A DNA stretch of 64,000 bases, from the NCBI RefSeq assembly GCF_014636935.1, contig NZ_BMES01000002.1:1981148-2045147 (forward strand), written 5' to 3'. Source of the stretch: Alsobacter metallidurans (GTDB taxonomy: Bacteria; Pseudomonadota; Alphaproteobacteria; Rhizobiales; Beijerinckiaceae). A program made the translations under genes and the position numbers. Below, in pieces: positions 30,437 through 39,377 of this stretch; the first letter of the stretch is position 1; each line of letters begins with the position of its first letter. The notes beneath the pieces are model-generated. The model ran no database searches, was not told the origin of the DNA, and saw only the letters and a list, made by a program, of their open reading frames with translations.

Positions 30437-30451
30437 TTAACAAACAGTTAA
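30437..30451 (+). promoter_or_regulatory. Perfect CtrA box upstream of rcdA
   Basis: TTAA-CAAACAG-TTAA, exact CtrA consensus, 129 bp before the rcdA start and 88 bp after the sRNA terminator. In Caulobacter rcdA belongs to the CtrA regulon, so the position is biologically sensible. Confidence 0.72.
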
Positions 30452-30580
30452 AGTGGCGTACCAGCCCCGGCTGGCGCTATGTTTGCTCCGTACCGCCACG
30501 AAGGCGGCTGGACCCTGACCCGGGATCGTTCCGGGACGATGGTGAGCCAGCGCCGCGACAGTGAGCGGAGAAGTGGCGTG

Positions 30581-31102
30581 ATGAACGAGATCCAGCACAA
30601 GGTTTCCTTCCCGAAGCCCGTGTCCTTCGCGGAGAGCTTCGTCTCCTCGGATGCGTTTCGCACGCTGTTTCGCGAGGGGATGTCCCTTGTGGAGGCCACG
30701 GCCGCCTACCTGGACGGCGAAGGCCGCGAGGAATCCAAGAACCTGCCGCGCCTTGCAGCTCTCGCTTATGCGAGCGAGAGCATGCGGCTGACGACCCGCC
30801 TGATGCAGCTCGCCTCCTGGCTGCTGCTGCAGCGGGCTGTGTCGGAAGGTGAGCTCACCTCGGACGATGCGCAGCGCCAGAAGGAAAAGGTGCGCCTTTC
30901 GAGCCAGAACGGGGCGAGCAGCCCTGAGACGGTCGAGAGCCTCCCCGAGCAGCTGCGCATGTTGATTGGCAGTTCGCTGCGCCTGCAGAGCCGCATTTTG
31001 CATCTCGATCGCCTTATGGAGGGCAAGACCGAGGACGCTCCGACCATCCCGAACCCCGTCGCCATGCAGCAGCGCTTGCTGCAGTCGGCTTTCCGGAGCT
31101 GA
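30581..31102 (+). CDS. rcdA: Regulator of CtrA degradation, RcdA (DUF1465)
   Basis: 173 aa helical protein of the DUF1465 family. In Caulobacter RcdA is an adaptor that, with CpdR and PopA, delivers CtrA to ClpXP at the pole. The core FAESFVSSDAFRTLFREGMSLVEATAAYLDG and SESMRLTTRLMQLASWLLLQRAV contain the three-helix bundle of the dimer. A flexible C-terminus follows. Start at the ATG 30581 (MNEIQHKV); a GTG three bases earlier is possible. A perfect CtrA box precedes it, making a feedback loop plausible. Terminator at 31170-31200. Confidence 0.9.
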   Translation: MNEIQHKVSFPKPVSFAESFVSSDAFRTLFREGMSLVEATAAYLDGEGREESKNLPRLAALAYASESMRLTTRLMQLASWLLLQRAVSEGELTSDDAQRQKEKVRLSSQNGASSPETVESLPEQLRMLIGSSLRLQSRILHLDRLMEGKTEDAPTIPNPVAMQQRLLQSAFRS

Positions 31103-31169
31103 GACGACCCGTTTTCGGCGCTCGCCTCGACGGTCCGTCAGGCCGCCGCGGCGGGGCTCCGACCCAAAC

Positions 31170-31200
31170 AAAAACCCCCGGCGCGAGCCGGGGGTTTTGT
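31170..31200. terminator. Bidirectional terminator between rcdA and rpmE
   Basis: AAAAACCCCCGGC-GCGA-GCCGGGGGTTTT has A and T runs on both sides of a 9-bp stem and lies between the converging rcdA and rpmE genes, so it can serve both. A second GC hairpin (GCGCCGGCC-AAA-GGCCGGCGC type) follows the rpmE stop directly. Confidence 0.9.
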
Positions 31201-31257
31201 CGTTGAGAAGCTCCGCTCGCGGGCGGGAGGCGCCGGCCAAAGCCGGCGCGCCAGGCC

Positions 31258-31491
31258 TTACTTCTTGGCGCCGATGCCGAAGCCGCCGAACTTCGTGTTG
31301 AAGCGCGACAGGCGGCCACCACGGTCCATCAGCTGCTGCGTGCCGCCGGTCCAGGCCGGGTGCGTCTTGGAATCGATGTCGAGCTGCATGACATCGCCTT
31401 CCTTGCCCCAGGTCGAGCGGGTGTGGAACTCGGTGCCATCGGTCATCACGACCTTGATGGTGTGGTAGTCGGGGTGAATCTCGGGCTTCAT
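31258..31491 (-). CDS. rpmE: 50S ribosomal protein L31
   Basis: 77 aa ribosomal protein. The sequence [19 protein letters not shown] and [25 protein letters not shown] matches alphaproteobacterial L31. It contains no cysteine, so it is the zinc-free form. GAGGACTACTC stands before the ATG. Monocistronic, between the shared terminator with rcdA and the divergent ABC exporter. Confidence 0.97.
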   Translation of the reverse strand: MKPEIHPDYHTIKVVMTDGTEFHTRSTWGKEGDVMQLDIDSKTHPAWTGGTQQLMDRGGRLSRFNTKFGGFGIGAKK

Positions 31492-31632
31492 GAGTAGTCC
31501 TCGCAGGGTCGCCGCGGCGCCCCAATATCGTCTATAGGAGCCTGGAATGATGTTGTGCCCCTATAGCGCAGGGCGCACCGCTGCACAAGCCGGCCACGGC
31601 TGCGATAAAGGGCCCAGGCCCGAGAAACGAGT

Positions 31633-33498
31633 ATGACGATGTCCGATCCCGCTTCAGCGACGCCCTCCAACCGGTTGCAGGCTCCGTTGGCCCCGACATC
31701 CGCGGACGCCCCGGGCGAACGGGACAGGACGTCGCTGCGGGACCTCCAGCCGCTCCTGCCCTTCGCATTGCGCTATCGCGGCCGGATCGCGGCCGCGCTC
31801 GCCGCCCTCGTGCTCGCCTCGATGGCGACGCTCGCCATCCCGCTGGCGGTTCGCCGCATCATCGACAATGGTTTCTCTCCGGAGAACGCCGGCTTCATCG
31901 ACCGCTACTTCACGGTCATGATCCTGGTGGTGGCCGTGTTGGCCTTTGCGAGCGCGGCCCGCTACTACCTCGTGATGACGCTGGGCGAACGCGTGATGAC
32001 GGATGTCCGCACCGCCGTATTCGCGCATCTGACGCGGCTGGATCCGAGCTTCTACGACACCGCCAAGTCCGGTGAAATCGTTTCGCGGCTCACGGCCGAC
32101 ACCACGCAGATCAAGTCGGCTTTTGGCGCCAGCGCCTCCATCGCGTTGCGCAACCTCGTGCTGTTCATCGGCGCGATCGCCATGATGGTGATCACCAGCC
32201 CGCGCCTGTCCGGCCTCGTGCTGCTCGCCATTCCGTTCATCGTGCTGCCGCTGGTGGCGTCGGGCCGCTCCGTGCGGCAGCGCTCGAGGCTGGCGCAAGA
32301 CCGGCTTGCCGACGCCTCAGCCTTCGCCACCGAAGCGATTGGCGCGACCCGAATCATGCAGGCGTTCACGGCCGAGAAGCCGACGCTCGCACGCTTCGCG
32401 CAGGCGGCCGAGGACGCGTTCCACGCCGCCCGGACGGCCACCCTGGCTCGCGCCATCCTCACCGCGGTGGCGATTTTCCTGATCTTCGCCAGCGTGGTGG
32501 CCGTGCTGTGGTATGGCGCCCAGGACGTGCTCGCCGACCGGATCACGGGCGGGCGGCTGTCGCAATTCGTGCTCTACGCCGTGTTCGGCGCGGGTGCGCT
32601 GGGCGAACTCTCGCAGGTCTGGAGCGAGGTCAGCGCGGCGGCGGGCGCGGCCGGGCGCATCGCCGAGATCCTGGGCGTGAAGCCCCGCATCGCGGCGCCG
32701 GCCAATCCCACGCCGTTTCCGCAGCCGCCTGTCGGCTCCGTGGCGTTCGAGAACGTCCGCTTCGCCTATGCGACCCGCGACGATCACCCGGTGCTTTCGG
32801 ACCTGTCCTTCGCGGTCGCGCCGGGCGAGCGCGTCGCCATCGTGGGCCCGTCCGGGGCCGGCAAGAGCACCGTCGTGCAGCTCCTGCTGCGTTTCTACGA
32901 CCCGCAGGCCGGCCGCGTGCTGGTGGACGGCGTGCCGCTCGTGGAGGCCGATCCCGAGGCCCTGCGCCGGCGCATCGCCTTCGTGCCACAGGATCCGGTC
33001 GTGTTCGGCGCCACCATCGCCGAGAACCTGCGCTACGGCCGCCCCGACGCTGCCGAGGCGCAGATGCGCGAAGCCGCGCGCCAGGCCGCCGCCGACCGCT
33101 TCATCGAGGCGTTGCCGGAGGGGTATGACACGCGCGTGGGCGAGCGCGGCGTCACGCTCTCGGGCGGGCAGCGCCAGCGCATCGCCATCGCGCGCGCGCT
33201 CCTGCGCGACGCCCCCATCCTCCTGCTGGACGAGGCGACGTCGGCGCTGGACGCCGAGAGCGAGACCCTGGTGCAGGAGGCGCTCGACGGCCTGATGGAG
33301 GGGCGTACCACCATCGTGATCGCCCACAGGCTCGCTACCATCCTGAAGGCCGACCGCATTCTTGTGATGGACGAGGGCCGGATCGTCGAGCAGGGCAAGC
33401 ATTCCGAGCTCGTCAATCGCAACGGCCTCTACGCCCGGCTGGCGCGCCTGCAGTTCGAGGCCGGAGCCGCCGCGCTGGCCGCGCACGCGGCCGAGTAG
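31633..33498 (+). CDS. ABC exporter, fused membrane and ATPase domains (MsbA-like)
   Basis: 621 aa half-transporter that would work as a homodimer in the inner membrane. Residues 1-40 are a cytoplasmic lead-in, residues about 45-340 hold six transmembrane helices of type I exporter fold, and the ATPase follows. Walker A GPSGAGKS is at 405-412; then [19 protein letters not shown], the signature LSGGQRQR, Walker [13 protein letters not shown] and the H-loop VIAHRLAT. MsbA-type lipid or drug export is suggested by family; the substrate is not known. ATG at 31633 or six bases later. It is tail to tail with the acetyltransferase gene (6 bp apart). Confidence 0.92.
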   Translation: MTMSDPASATPSNRLQAPLAPTSADAPGERDRTSLRDLQPLLPFALRYRGRIAAALAALVLASMATLAIPLAVRRIIDNGFSPENAGFIDRYFTVMILVVAVLAFASAARYYLVMTLGERVMTDVRTAVFAHLTRLDPSFYDTAKSGEIVSRLTADTTQIKSAFGASASIALRNLVLFIGAIAMMVITSPRLSGLVLLAIPFIVLPLVASGRSVRQRSRLAQDRLADASAFATEAIGATRIMQAFTAEKPTLARFAQAAEDAFHAARTATLARAILTAVAIFLIFASVVAVLWYGAQDVLADRITGGRLSQFVLYAVFGAGALGELSQVWSEVSAAAGAAGRIAEILGVKPRIAAPANPTPFPQPPVGSVAFENVRFAYATRDDHPVLSDLSFAVAPGERVAIVGPSGAGKSTVVQLLLRFYDPQAGRVLVDGVPLVEADPEALRRRIAFVPQDPVVFGATIAENLRYGRPDAAEAQMREAARQAAADRFIEALPEGYDTRVGERGVTLSGGQRQRIAIARALLRDAPILLLDEATSALDAESETLVQEALDGLMEGRTTIVIAHRLATILKADRILVMDEGRIVEQGKHSELVNRNGLYARLARLQFEAGAAALAAHAAE

Positions 33499-33504
33499 CC
33501 GCGC

Positions 33505-33945
33505 TCAGGGCTCCCAGGCGTAGTGGAACAGCGGCAGCCCGGAGGCGGCGCTGACGCCCTCGCCGGTGCGCCGGAAGCCCTCGCGCTCGTAGAAGCGCAG
33601 CGCGCGGTCATTGCCGGCGTTCACCTCCAGCCGCACGCCGGTGGGCGCCAGCGCCTTGGCGTGGTTCAGAAGCGTAAGCCCGGCGCCCTGCCCCCAGCTG
33701 CGCGGCGCGGCGGCGAGCTGGTCGAGATGGCCGTTGCGCGCATCGATGGTCACGAAGCCAAGCAGCCCCTCGCCGTCCTCGGCCACGAACACCCCGACGC
33801 CATCCCGGCGCAGCTCGGCGATGCGGCCCTCGAACCAGCCGCGCCGCGCCTCGAAGTCGATCTGCCGCATCACGTCCCGCCAGCTCTCCACCCAGAGCTG
33901 GGTCATGGCGGGCTGGTCGCCGTCCTGCATGGGCCGGATGCGCAT
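33505..33945 (-). CDS. GNAT-family N-acetyltransferase
   Basis: 146 aa single-domain acetyltransferase. Motif A, the acetyl-CoA pyrophosphate loop, is LAAAPRSWGQGAGLTLLNHAK (R/Q-x-x-G-x-G/A form). Strand LEVNAGNDRALRFYEREGFRRTG is the typical motif B, with the conserved NxRAxxFYExxGF. The start ATG at 33945 overlaps the stop of the MotB-like gene (ATGA), so it is the last gene of a three-gene set with MotA/MotB-like proteins. Acceptor unknown; modification of a motor component or of cell-wall amino groups is only speculation. Confidence 0.88.
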   Translation of the reverse strand: MRIRPMQDGDQPAMTQLWVESWRDVMRQIDFEARRGWFEGRIAELRRDGVGVFVAEDGEGLLGFVTIDARNGHLDQLAAAPRSWGQGAGLTLLNHAKALAPTGVRLEVNAGNDRALRFYEREGFRRTGEGVSAASGLPLFHYAWEP

Positions 33946-34976
33946 CACCGCTCCGTCAGCTTGAGCTCGATCCGGCGGTTGCGCTTGAACGCCTCGTCGG
34001 TGTCGCCCAGCTCCAGCGGCTGGAACTCGCCAAAGCCCGTGGCGCCGAGCCGCTGCGGCGGCACGCCCCGCGAGACGAGGTATTGCACCACCGCGATGGC
34101 GCGCGCGGCCGAGAGATCCCAATTTGACTTGTAGACGCCCGAGCCCGAGAGCGGCCGCTTATCCGTGTGGCCGTCCACCCGCATGATCCACGGGATATCG
34201 CCCGGGATCTCGCGATCCAGCGTCACCAGCGCGGCCGCGAGCCGGTCGAGCTCCGCCGTGCCAGCCGGGTTCACGCCCGCCGCGCCGGGATCGAACAGCA
34301 CCTCCGACTGGAACACGAAGCGGTCGCCGACGATGCGCACGTCCTGCCGGTTGCCCAGCACCTGCCGCAGACGCCCGAAGAAGTCAGATCGGTAGCGCGC
34401 CAGCTCCTGCACCTTCTGGGCGAGCGCCACGTTCAGCCGCGAGCCCAGGTCGGCGATGCGCGCCTGGCTTTCCTTGTCGCGCGATTCCGAGGCGTTCAGC
34501 GCCTCCTCGAGGGCCGCGAGCTGGCGCCGCATGGCGGCGATCTGCTGGTTCAGGATCTCGACCTGGTTCGCGGCCCGGGCGGCGAGCTGGCGCTGCGTCT
34601 CCACTTCCTTGCTGAGCGCCGCTACCTGCCCGCCCGCCGCCGCCGCCCCGGCCGAGCTGGAGTCGACGAGCCCCTGCAGGCGGTTGCGCTCGTTCTCGGC
34701 CGCCTTAAGCGTGTCGGACAGGAGCAGCACGTTGTCATCCGAGCTCTTGCGGCCGACGCGCTCCAGCGCGAGCAGGTCGGTGAGCTCGGAGATCTGCCGG
34801 GTAAGCCGCACCAGCGCCTGGTCCTTGTCGGTGACCTGCTGGCTCAAGAAGAACTGCGCCAGCACGAACACCGAAAGGAGGAACACGATGGCGAGCACCA
34901 GCGTCGACAGCGCGTCCACGAAGCCGGGCCAGTAGTCGATGGGGCGCTGGCCACGCCGCGTGCGCCCGAGGCTCAT
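33945..34976 (-). CDS. MotB-like protein: membrane anchor, coiled coil and OmpA peptidoglycan-binding domain
   Basis: 343 aa inner membrane protein. A single helix at about residues 17-42 (PGFVDALSTLVLAIVFLLSVF) carries D21 at the place of the proton-binding aspartate of MotB. A long periplasmic coiled coil (about 50-200) contains ERNRLQGLVD and EILNQQIAAMRRQLAALEEAL. The C-terminal OmpA-like domain has RVDGHTDKRPLSG and SNWDLSAARAIAVVQYLVSRG. The coil is much longer than the MotB linker, and no flagellar gene is near, so it is not the flagellar stator. With the MotA-like partner it forms an uncharacterised proton-driven 5:2-type unit. Starts inside the upstream stop (ATGA). Confidence 0.88.
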   Translation of the reverse strand: MSLGRTRRGQRPIDYWPGFVDALSTLVLAIVFLLSVFVLAQFFLSQQVTDKDQALVRLTRQISELTDLLALERVGRKSSDDNVLLLSDTLKAAENERNRLQGLVDSSSAGAAAAGGQVAALSKEVETQRQLAARAANQVEILNQQIAAMRRQLAALEEALNASESRDKESQARIADLGSRLNVALAQKVQELARYRSDFFGRLRQVLGNRQDVRIVGDRFVFQSEVLFDPGAAGVNPAGTAELDRLAAALVTLDREIPGDIPWIMRVDGHTDKRPLSGSGVYKSNWDLSAARAIAVVQYLVSRGVPPQRLGATGFGEFQPLELGDTDEAFKRNRRIELKLTER

Positions 34977-35971
34977 CGGCGCATGTCCTCTGCGGCAATG
35001 CGTTCGAGAAGCTTGCGCATGTCGGCGTCACGCCCGGCCTGGCTCTCCACCCAGTCGCGGATGAGCTGCTGCTCGGAGCGCATGTGGTGAACCAGCGCCT
35101 GGATGCCTTCGGCCAGGTTGGCCAGCGCCGCCGTGGTGCCGCGGCTGCCGGTCGCTTCCTGCACGGCGAAGCTAAGCCGGTCCAGGGCGGCGCGCACATC
35201 CGTGCCGCTGCCGGTGCCGATCATCGGCAAGGCTTCGGGCGTCGGCTCCGCGACCGTGGTGGACAGCCAGTCCTCCACCTCGTTGTAGAAACGATTCTGC
35301 GCCTGGGCGGCCTGTAGATCCAGAAAGCCGAGCACCAGCGAGCCTGCGAGGCCGAACAGCGAGGACGAGAACGAGATGCCCATGCCGGCCAACGGCGCGG
35401 CGAGCCCGCTTTTCAGGTCCTCGAACATCAGGGTCGCATCCGCGCCGCCCTTCATGGTCTGGATCACCCGGCCCACCGACCCGACGGTCTCCAAAAGGCC
35501 CCAGAAGGTGCCCAGCAGGCCCAGAAACACCAGAAGGCCTGTCAGGTAGCGGCCGATGTCACGGGACTCGTCGAGCCTCATGCCGACCGAATCCAGCAGC
35601 GACCGCAGCATGGCGGGCGTCACCGTAACGGAGCCGCCCGGGGTTGGCCCCTGCCGGTTCAAGAGGATCGCCGCCATCGGGGCGAGCAGCACCGGCGTGT
35701 CGATGTTGCGGTTCTCGAGGTTTGGCGCCCGCACGGCGTTGACCCAGCGGATCTCGCGAAACAGCCGGATCACCTGCCGGAACGCCAGGATGATGCCGAT
35801 CAGCAGCACGCCGAAAATCAGCCCGTTCAGGCCTGGATTGGCCAGAAAGGCGTTCCAGATCGCCTTGTAGAGGATCAGGGCCACAAAGGCGGCGAGGATC
35901 AGGAACACGGCCATCCGCAGCAGATGGCGCCGCGGAGAAGACAAACGCTGGATTTCGAGAGGAATCGCCAT
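34973..35971 (-). CDS. MotA/TolQ/ExbB-type proton channel protein
   Basis: 332 aa inner membrane protein. Two N-terminal helices (MAVFLILAAFVALILYKAIW, LNGLIFGVLLIGIILAF), a cytoplasmic loop of about 90 residues, then the conserved channel helices YLTGLLVFLGLLGTFWGLLETVG and MGISFSSSLFGLAGSLVLGFL. The GLLGTFWGLLETV segment is the hallmark of MotA/TolQ/ExbB. A C-terminal cytoplasmic domain follows (EVEDWLSTTVAEP...QQLIRDWVESQ). The ATG at 35971 (MAIPLEIQRL) is used. Conserved beside a MotB-like gene in Rhizobiales; the driven partner is unknown. No flagellar or type IV pilus gene is nearby. Confidence 0.88.
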   Translation of the reverse strand: MAIPLEIQRLSSPRRHLLRMAVFLILAAFVALILYKAIWNAFLANPGLNGLIFGVLLIGIILAFRQVIRLFREIRWVNAVRAPNLENRNIDTPVLLAPMAAILLNRQGPTPGGSVTVTPAMLRSLLDSVGMRLDESRDIGRYLTGLLVFLGLLGTFWGLLETVGSVGRVIQTMKGGADATLMFEDLKSGLAAPLAGMGISFSSSLFGLAGSLVLGFLDLQAAQAQNRFYNEVEDWLSTTVAEPTPEALPMIGTGSGTDVRAALDRLSFAVQEATGSRGTTAALANLAEGIQALVHHMRSEQQLIRDWVESQAGRDADMRKLLERIAAEDMRR

Positions 35972-36065
35972 GGGGCCTCGCGATCGGGGCGGCCATGTTC
36001 GCGCCCCTGCCCGCCTCATTCAAGGCGGCGGGCGCGTAATCCTTAATCCGGACAACAGGAAAGCG

Positions 36066-36869
36066 CTACGCGGTGGCGGCGCGCGCGTCCTTGAGGATGG
36101 TGAGCAGGGCGCGATGCATGTCCTCGTTGCCGGCCACGATGGTATCGGCCGTGAACACGTCGTCCTTGCCGAACGCGTCCGACACGTAGCCTCCGGCCTC
36201 GCGCACCATCAGCGCGCCAGCCGCCAGGTCCCACGAGTTCAGGCCTTGCTCCCAGTAGCCGTCGTAACGGCCTGCCGCCACCCAGGCGAGGTCCAGCGCA
36301 GCCGCGCCCATGCGGCGCACGCCGCTCGACTTCAGCATCACGCGCGACAGCTGCTTCAGGTAGCCCGGATGGTCACGACGGCCCAGCGTCGGGATTCCGG
36401 TCGCGAACACACCGTCGAGATGGTCCGTGCGGGCCGCCACGCGCATGCGCTTGTTGTTCAGGAAGCAGCCTTTGCCGCGCTCGGCGATGAAAAGCTCGTC
36501 CTTGATCACGTCGTAGATCACGCCAGCGACCAGCAGGTTCTCGCGCTCGAGTCCGACCGAGATGCAGAAATGCGGGATGCCATGCAGAAAGTTCGTGGTG
36601 CCGTCGAGCGGATCGACGTGCCAGCGATGCGTCTTGTCGCGCCCTTCGACGACGCCGCTCTCCTCCATCACGAAGCCGAAGTCCGGCCGCGCCTTTTCGA
36701 GCGCCTCCTGGAGGGTCTTCTCGGCCCGGTGATCCGCGATCGAGACGAAGTCGCCCGGCCCCTTGCGGGACACCTGGAGGTTCTCGACCTCGCCGAAGTC
36801 GCGGCGCAGGCCCTTAGCGGCCTTCATCACGGCGTCGACCATCACGGTCATAAGGGCGGAGCGGATCAT
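36066..36869 (-). CDS. Inositol monophosphatase family protein (SuhB-like)
   Basis: 267 aa Mg2+-dependent phosphatase. Metal ligands are in MEESG (Glu) and DPLDGTTNF (two Asp), with the third Asp in NSWDLAAGALMVREAGG. The fold and length fit SuhB/IMPase, which hydrolyses inositol-1-phosphate and in some bacteria influences rRNA transcription via NusA. Either role is possible here. It lies between efp and the MotA-like gene on the same strand, with a short gap (47 bp) to efp. Confidence 0.93.
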   Translation of the reverse strand: MIRSALMTVMVDAVMKAAKGLRRDFGEVENLQVSRKGPGDFVSIADHRAEKTLQEALEKARPDFGFVMEESGVVEGRDKTHRWHVDPLDGTTNFLHGIPHFCISVGLERENLLVAGVIYDVIKDELFIAERGKGCFLNNKRMRVAARTDHLDGVFATGIPTLGRRDHPGYLKQLSRVMLKSSGVRRMGAAALDLAWVAAGRYDGYWEQGLNSWDLAAGALMVREAGGYVSDAFGKDDVFTADTIVAGNEDMHRALLTILKDARAATA

Positions 36870-36916
36870 GGCGTGTCTCTGGTCTCGTTCGGCAGGGCTA
36901 CGACGGGCGTGCGATC

Positions 36917-37483
36917 TCAGTCGGCGCGCCGCACATAGGTGATTTCGGTCGTGTCGACGACCACCTTCTCGCCGGCGCTGATGAAGGGCGGAACCAGGAT
37001 GCGCAAGCCGTTCTCGAGCCGGGCGGGCTTGTAGGACGACGCGGCGGTCTGGCCCTTCATCACCGGATCGGCTTCCGTGATGGTGAGCACCACCTGCTCG
37101 GGCAACCGGATGCTGATCGGCCGCTCCTGATGGAGGCGCAGCGTCACCGTCATGCCGTCCTGCAAAAACGCCGCGCTGTCGCCCACGAATTCCTTGGGCA
37201 GCTCGATCTGCTCATAAGTCTCGTTGTTCATGAAAACGAGCTTGTCGCCCTCGACGTACAGGAACTGGAACTCGCGATATTCAAGCGAGATCTCCTCGAC
37301 CCGGTCGTCCGTGCCGAAGCGGTTGTTCAGCTTCCGGCCGTCGATCAGGTTCTTGAGCTCGACCTGATTATAGGCCGGGCCCTTGCCGGGCTTGACCTTC
37401 TCGGTCTTTACCGCGACCCAGAGGCCGCCGTCATGGTTGATGGCCATGCCGGGACGGATGTCGTTGCCGCTGATACGGGCCAT
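36917..37483 (-). CDS. efp: Translation elongation factor P
   Basis: 188 aa, three OB-like domains, rescues ribosomes stalled at polyproline. The tip-loop lysine is in [13 protein letters not shown], the K-type loop normally beta-lysylated by EpmA/EpmB, rather than the arginine-rhamnosylated type. The modifying enzymes are not in the window. Start at [12 protein letters not shown]; 14 upstream codons are open but unlike the family. Several polyproline proteins occur here (the barrel protein, CpoB linker), consistent with a need for EF-P. Confidence 0.97.
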   Translation of the reverse strand: MARISGNDIRPGMAINHDGGLWVAVKTEKVKPGKGPAYNQVELKNLIDGRKLNNRFGTDDRVEEISLEYREFQFLYVEGDKLVFMNNETYEQIELPKEFVGDSAAFLQDGMTVTLRLHQERPISIRLPEQVVLTITEADPVMKGQTAASSYKPARLENGLRILVPPFISAGEKVVVDTTEITYVRRAD

Positions 37484-37600
37484 GCGCGAGCGTCTTTCGT
37501 GGGAGGAGAACGCGCCCAAAAGCACGACGGGCCGGGCGAGGTCAAGCGAGAAGGAATTTTGACGGCCCGCCGCAGCGTCGGCAGCTCAGGCAAAAGCGCC

Positions 37601-38614
37601 CTAGTTGCCCAGCCACTTGCGGACGGCCTCGTCGGCCTTGCGCCGGTCCTCGGGGCTGAGCCCCTTCAGGTTTTCGTCGAGCCACGGGTCCTTGATGCCC
37701 TGGTTCGTCGCAATCGCGTGCCATTTGGCCGCTTCGACCGGGTTTTTCGGCAGCCCGCGTCCGGCCGCGTAAATGCGCGCCAGGCGGTTCTGCGCCACGG
37801 GGTTCCCCTGCTCCGCCGCGCTGAGGAACATCTTGGCTCCGGCAGTCTCGTCCTTGCGCACGCCATCGCCGTTGAACAGCATGATGCCGTATTCGACCTG
37901 CGCGGAGACGTTGCGGTCACGCGCGGCGCGACCCATCCAGGCCGCCGCCTGGGCGTTGTCGCGCGGAACGCCGCGCCCGTCGCGCAGCACGACCGCAAGC
38001 GCGTATTCGCCATCCGCGTCGCCCGCGTCAGCGGCGTCCCGGAAAAGCTGCACGGCCCGCTTGTCGCTCTCAGCCTTGTTCTCCTGCAGCAGCATGAGGC
38101 CGAGCGTGTAGGCGGCGTCCGGCACGGCGTCGGCGGCGCTTTCCAGCAGGCGCCGGCCCTCAGCGGCGTCGCGCGGCGTGCCCTTGCCGTCGAGTTTCAG
38201 CATCGCCAGCGCGAAAGCCGCGTTGGGGTCCCCCCGTCCGGCGGCGAGGCGGTACCATTCGGCAGCCTTGGTCCAATCCTGCGCGACGCCAAGCCCGGCG
38301 CTGTAAAGCTCGCCCAGCAGCGTCATCGCGGCCGCGTCGTTCGGATCCTCCGCGATGCGCTTGGTCGCTTCGCGGAAGGCCGTGATGTAGAGCCCGCGTT
38401 GATAGGCGCCGTAGGCGACGTCGAGGGGCTGGGCCGGCGTCGCCGGAGCGGCGGTTTCCGGCGCGGGCGGTGTGGCGGAGGGCTGCGGCGGGGCCGCCGG
38501 GGCGCTGGTCTCAGGCGTGGTCGTCTGGGCGTGTCCGGCTTGCGCAGCCATGAGGGCCGCGAAAGCCGCGCCCAGCCGCGCCGCCCGCAAGAGCCTGCTG
38601 CGCGTGGACCTCAC
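37601..38614 (-). CDS. Exported Sel1-like repeat protein
   Basis: 337 aa periplasmic protein. GTG start overlaps the stop of the thiE-like gene (GTGA). The signal peptide is LLRAARLGAAFAALMAAQAGHA. A Thr/Pro/Ala-rich linker follows. Sel1/TPR-like units then repeat from about residue 70 to 300: AAMTLLGELYSAGLGVAQDW, AAFALAMLKLDGKGTPRD, AAYTLGLMLLQEN, GEYALAVVLRDGRGVPRD, VEYGIMLFNGDGVRKD, AQNRLARIYAAGRGLPKN. Each has the AxYxLGxxYxxGxGVxxD pattern. Such proteins scaffold complexes; the partner is unknown. Confidence 0.88.
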   Translation of the reverse strand: MRSTRSRLLRAARLGAAFAALMAAQAGHAQTTTPETSAPAAPPQPSATPPAPETAAPATPAQPLDVAYGAYQRGLYITAFREATKRIAEDPNDAAAMTLLGELYSAGLGVAQDWTKAAEWYRLAAGRGDPNAAFALAMLKLDGKGTPRDAAEGRRLLESAADAVPDAAYTLGLMLLQENKAESDKRAVQLFRDAADAGDADGEYALAVVLRDGRGVPRDNAQAAAWMGRAARDRNVSAQVEYGIMLFNGDGVRKDETAGAKMFLSAAEQGNPVAQNRLARIYAAGRGLPKNPVEAAKWHAIATNQGIKDPWLDENLKGLSPEDRRKADEAVRKWLGN

Positions 38615-39273
38615 CGGGCCGGAGCCTCTGCGCTCTTACGGAGCGCCGCCAGCGCCAGCGCCATGGCCTCGGCCGGCCCGCCTGGATGCGCGAACACAGC
38701 GTCTCCGAGCGCCACGAACTCACATCCCGTCGCGGCAAGCGCCGCGACGTCGTCCAGCGTCGGCGCATACGCGATGCAGGGCGTCTGGAACAGTTCGGCC
38801 CACCACTGGGCGCGCTCCAGCACGCCCGAGAGCGGCTGCAGGCTGCCGTCGCGGCGGGGCTCGCCAAACAGCACGTAGTCGGTGCCTTCCTCGGCCGCCT
38901 CCATGGCGTCGTGCCGAGCCCGCAGATTGCCGACGCCGACCATGCGGCCCAGCGTCTTCATGGCTTCCGCCGCGTCGTGCAGCTGCGCGGGGTCGCTCAC
39001 ATGAGCGCCGTCAGCGCCAGACCGGGCTACGAGTTCCGGAGCGTCCTCGATCAGCACCGCAACATTGTGCTCCTGCAGCCGTGCGATCAACGGCTTCAGG
39101 GCCTTGAGCAGGCTCCGCTCGTCGAGCTTGGGCAGACGCAGCAGCACGGCGTCCACCGGAGCGGCTGCGACGGCCGCCAGCAGGGCGTCGCCCATCGTCC
39201 CGGGCCAGCCGTCGGCGTCCTGGACGGGCGGCGTCATGAGGACAAGGCGGGCAGTGGCAGCGTCAGCGGTCAT
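38611..39273 (-). CDS. Thiamine-phosphate-synthase-like protein (divergent ThiE)
   Basis: 220 aa TIM-barrel protein related to thiamine phosphate synthase. Family landmarks are the LRLP...ARLQEHNVAVLIEDAPELVARSGADGAHV stretch and YVLFG. But the conserved HLGQ/DxP and GPIFPT-TK loops of ThiE (where phosphate and Mg are bound) are altered: HVSD in place of HLGQ, FGEPRRDGS in place of GPxFxTxTK. So a bona fide synthase activity is doubtful. The gene lies between fba and the Sel1 gene, a position where ThiE-like genes occur in Rhizobiales, without other thiamine genes. Confidence 0.75.
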   Translation of the reverse strand: MTADAATARLVLMTPPVQDADGWPGTMGDALLAAVAAAPVDAVLLRLPKLDERSLLKALKPLIARLQEHNVAVLIEDAPELVARSGADGAHVSDPAQLHDAAEAMKTLGRMVGVGNLRARHDAMEAAEEGTDYVLFGEPRRDGSLQPLSGVLERAQWWAELFQTPCIAYAPTLDDVAALAATGCEFVALGDAVFAHPGGPAEAMALALAALRKSAEAPAR

Positions 39274-39377
39274 GGTCCTGGCGATCGTGCGAAGGCTCCG
39301 GGCCGTAAAGCCCGGAGCCTGGATGAACAGGCCGGCGCAGGAATCGCGCCGGAAAGGAGCCGCAAGCGGCTTGCAGC

